Origin: Antedon bifida
Taxonomy: Eukaryota > Echinodermata > Crinoidea > Comatulida > Antedonidae
Assembly: GCA_963402885.1 (NCBI GenBank)
Contig: OY727096.1
Location: 28,687,820 to 28,751,819, forward strand
Direction: 5' to 3'
Length of the DNA stretch: 64,000 nt
Of this stretch, positions 42,901-45,900 are shown piece after piece. Made by a program: the position numbers and the translations under genes. Position 1 is the first letter of the stretch. Every line of letters begins with the position of its first letter. The notes below the pieces were generated by a model, which did no database searches, was not told the origin of the DNA, and saw nothing but the letters and a program-made list of their open reading frames with translations.

Positions 42901-45900
42901 TAAGATTAATCATAAACATGTTAAAGTTAGACGAGGTAAAAAGAAATCTAAATCATGTAATACTAATACTAACATTAAAATAGCATACAATAATATCAGA
43001 GGCTACAAAAGCAAAAAGTATGATATCCAAAAATTTGTAAATATCAATAAAATTAATGTATTTGGAATAGTAGAATCATTTCTAAAAGATAAGGAAGAAA
43101 TACAAATCAAAGGTTACAATTGGATTGGGAAAAATAGATCATCATATACTAAAAAAAGTCAAGGCGGGATCGGCTTCCTAATTAGGGACGACATTAAGAT
43201 CATAGATGACAATGTATTAGATACGAGATGTGATACCCTCGAACGACTATGGGTAAAAGTGCAATTTAATAGTTCTACCAACTCAATATATTATATAGCT
43301 TTAGTTTATTTTCCATGTGAAGGAACCGATCGCAACTTGACTGATGAGATGTTTGTCTCCTTATTAGCGGAAAATTTAGAGATCTCTCAAAATGACAATG
43401 ATGCTAAAATAATAATTCTTGGAGATTTCAACGGCAAAATTGGTCACTTGATTAACGATGGAGACGAATCTATAAACTATAATGGTCAAGGACTTATTGA
43501 TTTTAGTAATGATGGTGATCTGTTTATCCTTAACGGTAGTGAAAAATGTACAGGAGTATTTACGTGGGTAAAGAATCAACATAAAAGTGTTTTGGATTAT
43601 GGTCTTGTATCAACAAATATTCAAAACGATATAAATGAATTCATGATAGATGACCAATGTAACTTTCACATAGGTAGCGATCATAACATGATTATAATTG
43701 ATATGAATGTGGAATCATTTAATAATAATAACACAATCCCTGAAACATTTAAACAACGATGGGATATAAAGTATAACCACGATTGGACAACGTTCCAAGA
43801 GGACCTTGAATCTAAATTCACTAACTGGGACCCAGCCCATTTAAATGCTAACGAAGCTTGGGAATCATGGAAACGCCTTGTAGTGTCTGCTGCCGAAGAG
43901 ACAATAGGCTATAAAAAACAGTCCAGAAAAAGTAAACAATGGTTTGATTGTGATATTGAACAGTCAATGGAAAAACGAAAAAAAGCGTGTCGAGCACACC
44001 GACTATATTGTAAGAACAAAACTAATTCTGACTTTAATGAAACTATAAGGGATAATCTCTGGAAAGATTATCAAACTAAACGAAACGAATGTAAAACATT
44101 AATTAGACAAAAAATGATGCAAATCCGGATGGATAGATGTTAAAAAATAATGGAAAAAGGCGGACCTCAGTCTAGAGACTTCTGGTCAGTTTTAAAAGGA
44201 AATAAACGAACAAACAATGTTACATCTATAATAATTCCGGGAACGGACAATGTAACATCAGACGCACCCATAATTAAGTCTTCGTTAACCAATTACTTTA
44301 ATACCTTAGGTAAGAAAAACTTAGATGTAGAGAATGGTCTATTTAATGACAATTTAGCTAACAGCTACAACATAAATGTTCAAACCGCTACTCTGGATAA
44401 ACTCGAATTCTCATGTGAAGATGTGAAATACGCAGTCTCCCTATGTAAAAACAACAAAAGCCCGGGCAATGATAATATTTCTAACGAATTGATAAAAAAC
44501 GGCGGTAACACAATTGTTGCAACACTGTATAAACTGTTTAAAAGGCTCTCCCATCTCGAATGTATACCAGATGAATGGAACAACGGCACAATAGTTCCTA
44601 TATTTAAAAAAGGCGACCGGCGAAATTTAGATAACTATAGAGGAATTACCTTAAACTCATGCATTGCTAAGATCTATAGTCGAATAATTTCTCGAAGAAT
44701 ATCAGAATTCCTTGAAGAGTATGATTTATTAACCGAAGCACAAGGGGGCTTCCGTAAAGATAGACGATGTGAAGACCATATCTTCACCCTTAAAAGCTTG
44801 ATAGCTACTCGACAAGCCGAGGGTAAAAAGACATTTTTGGCTTTTCTCGATTTCCGAAAAGCATTCGATACAGTCTGGAGAGAAGGACTAATAAAAGCAT
44901 TACGCCGAATCGGTATAAAAGGTAACCTAATTAATATCGTACAAAATTTATATGAGAATGTTAAATGTAAGGTCCAATTTGCTAATTTAGAGACGGAGTT
45001 ATTTGATATCGATGAAGGTGTTAAACAGGGATGCTCGTTATCGCCAACACTCTTCTCAATATACATCAATGAATTACGTATAATGCTTAACAACTCAGAT
45101 CTAGGTGTTAACATCTTTAACACTAAAATTAATTGTTTATTATGGGCCGACGACGTCGTGCTAATAGGAGAAAACGAGAAGGAACTTAAAATGCTCCTAC
45201 AAACTACTACAGAATTCGCTAAAGAATGGAAAATGTCATTTAATTATGATAAATCAAATGTCCTTATCACAGGACAAAGGACCAACTTATATAGAAAATG
45301 GAGGTTAGGAAACAATTCTATAACAGAAACTGATAAATACAAATACTTGGGAGTATATATTTCTCGTACGTTGTCGGACAATCTTCACATAGACGAAGTT
45401 ATCAAGAAGGGTAATCGCATCATTGCGTATATTAAATCCATTATAAATGAACAAGATGATTTTAACAGAATTTATTACGGGGACCTATTATGGAAATCTA
45501 TCGGAATCCCTACCATTAATTACGCATGCTCAGTTTGGTACTGTAACGGAAAAACAACAATGGCAAAAGTTGAAAACCTGCAGTTTTTAATGGCGAGAAC
45601 CATTCTTAAGGCTCCGCGTAACGTTGCAAAAGAGGCTCTATATGGTGACTTGGGCTGGCAATCACTAGAATCGCTTCAAAACTACTCTCGGATTAAATAT
45701 TTTAACCGCCTAAAAAACATGGAGAAGGACAGATGGTCCAATGTGATTTTTAACGCCATAAACATTCTTGAAGATAAATTAAAATGGGGATGGTTAAATC
45801 AAGTTAAAGAAGCCTTACATAAATGTAACATGGGTGATATGTTCACCAACGAATCACCTGGTAATTGGTTAACTCAATTTAAATGCAAGAACAAAGATAT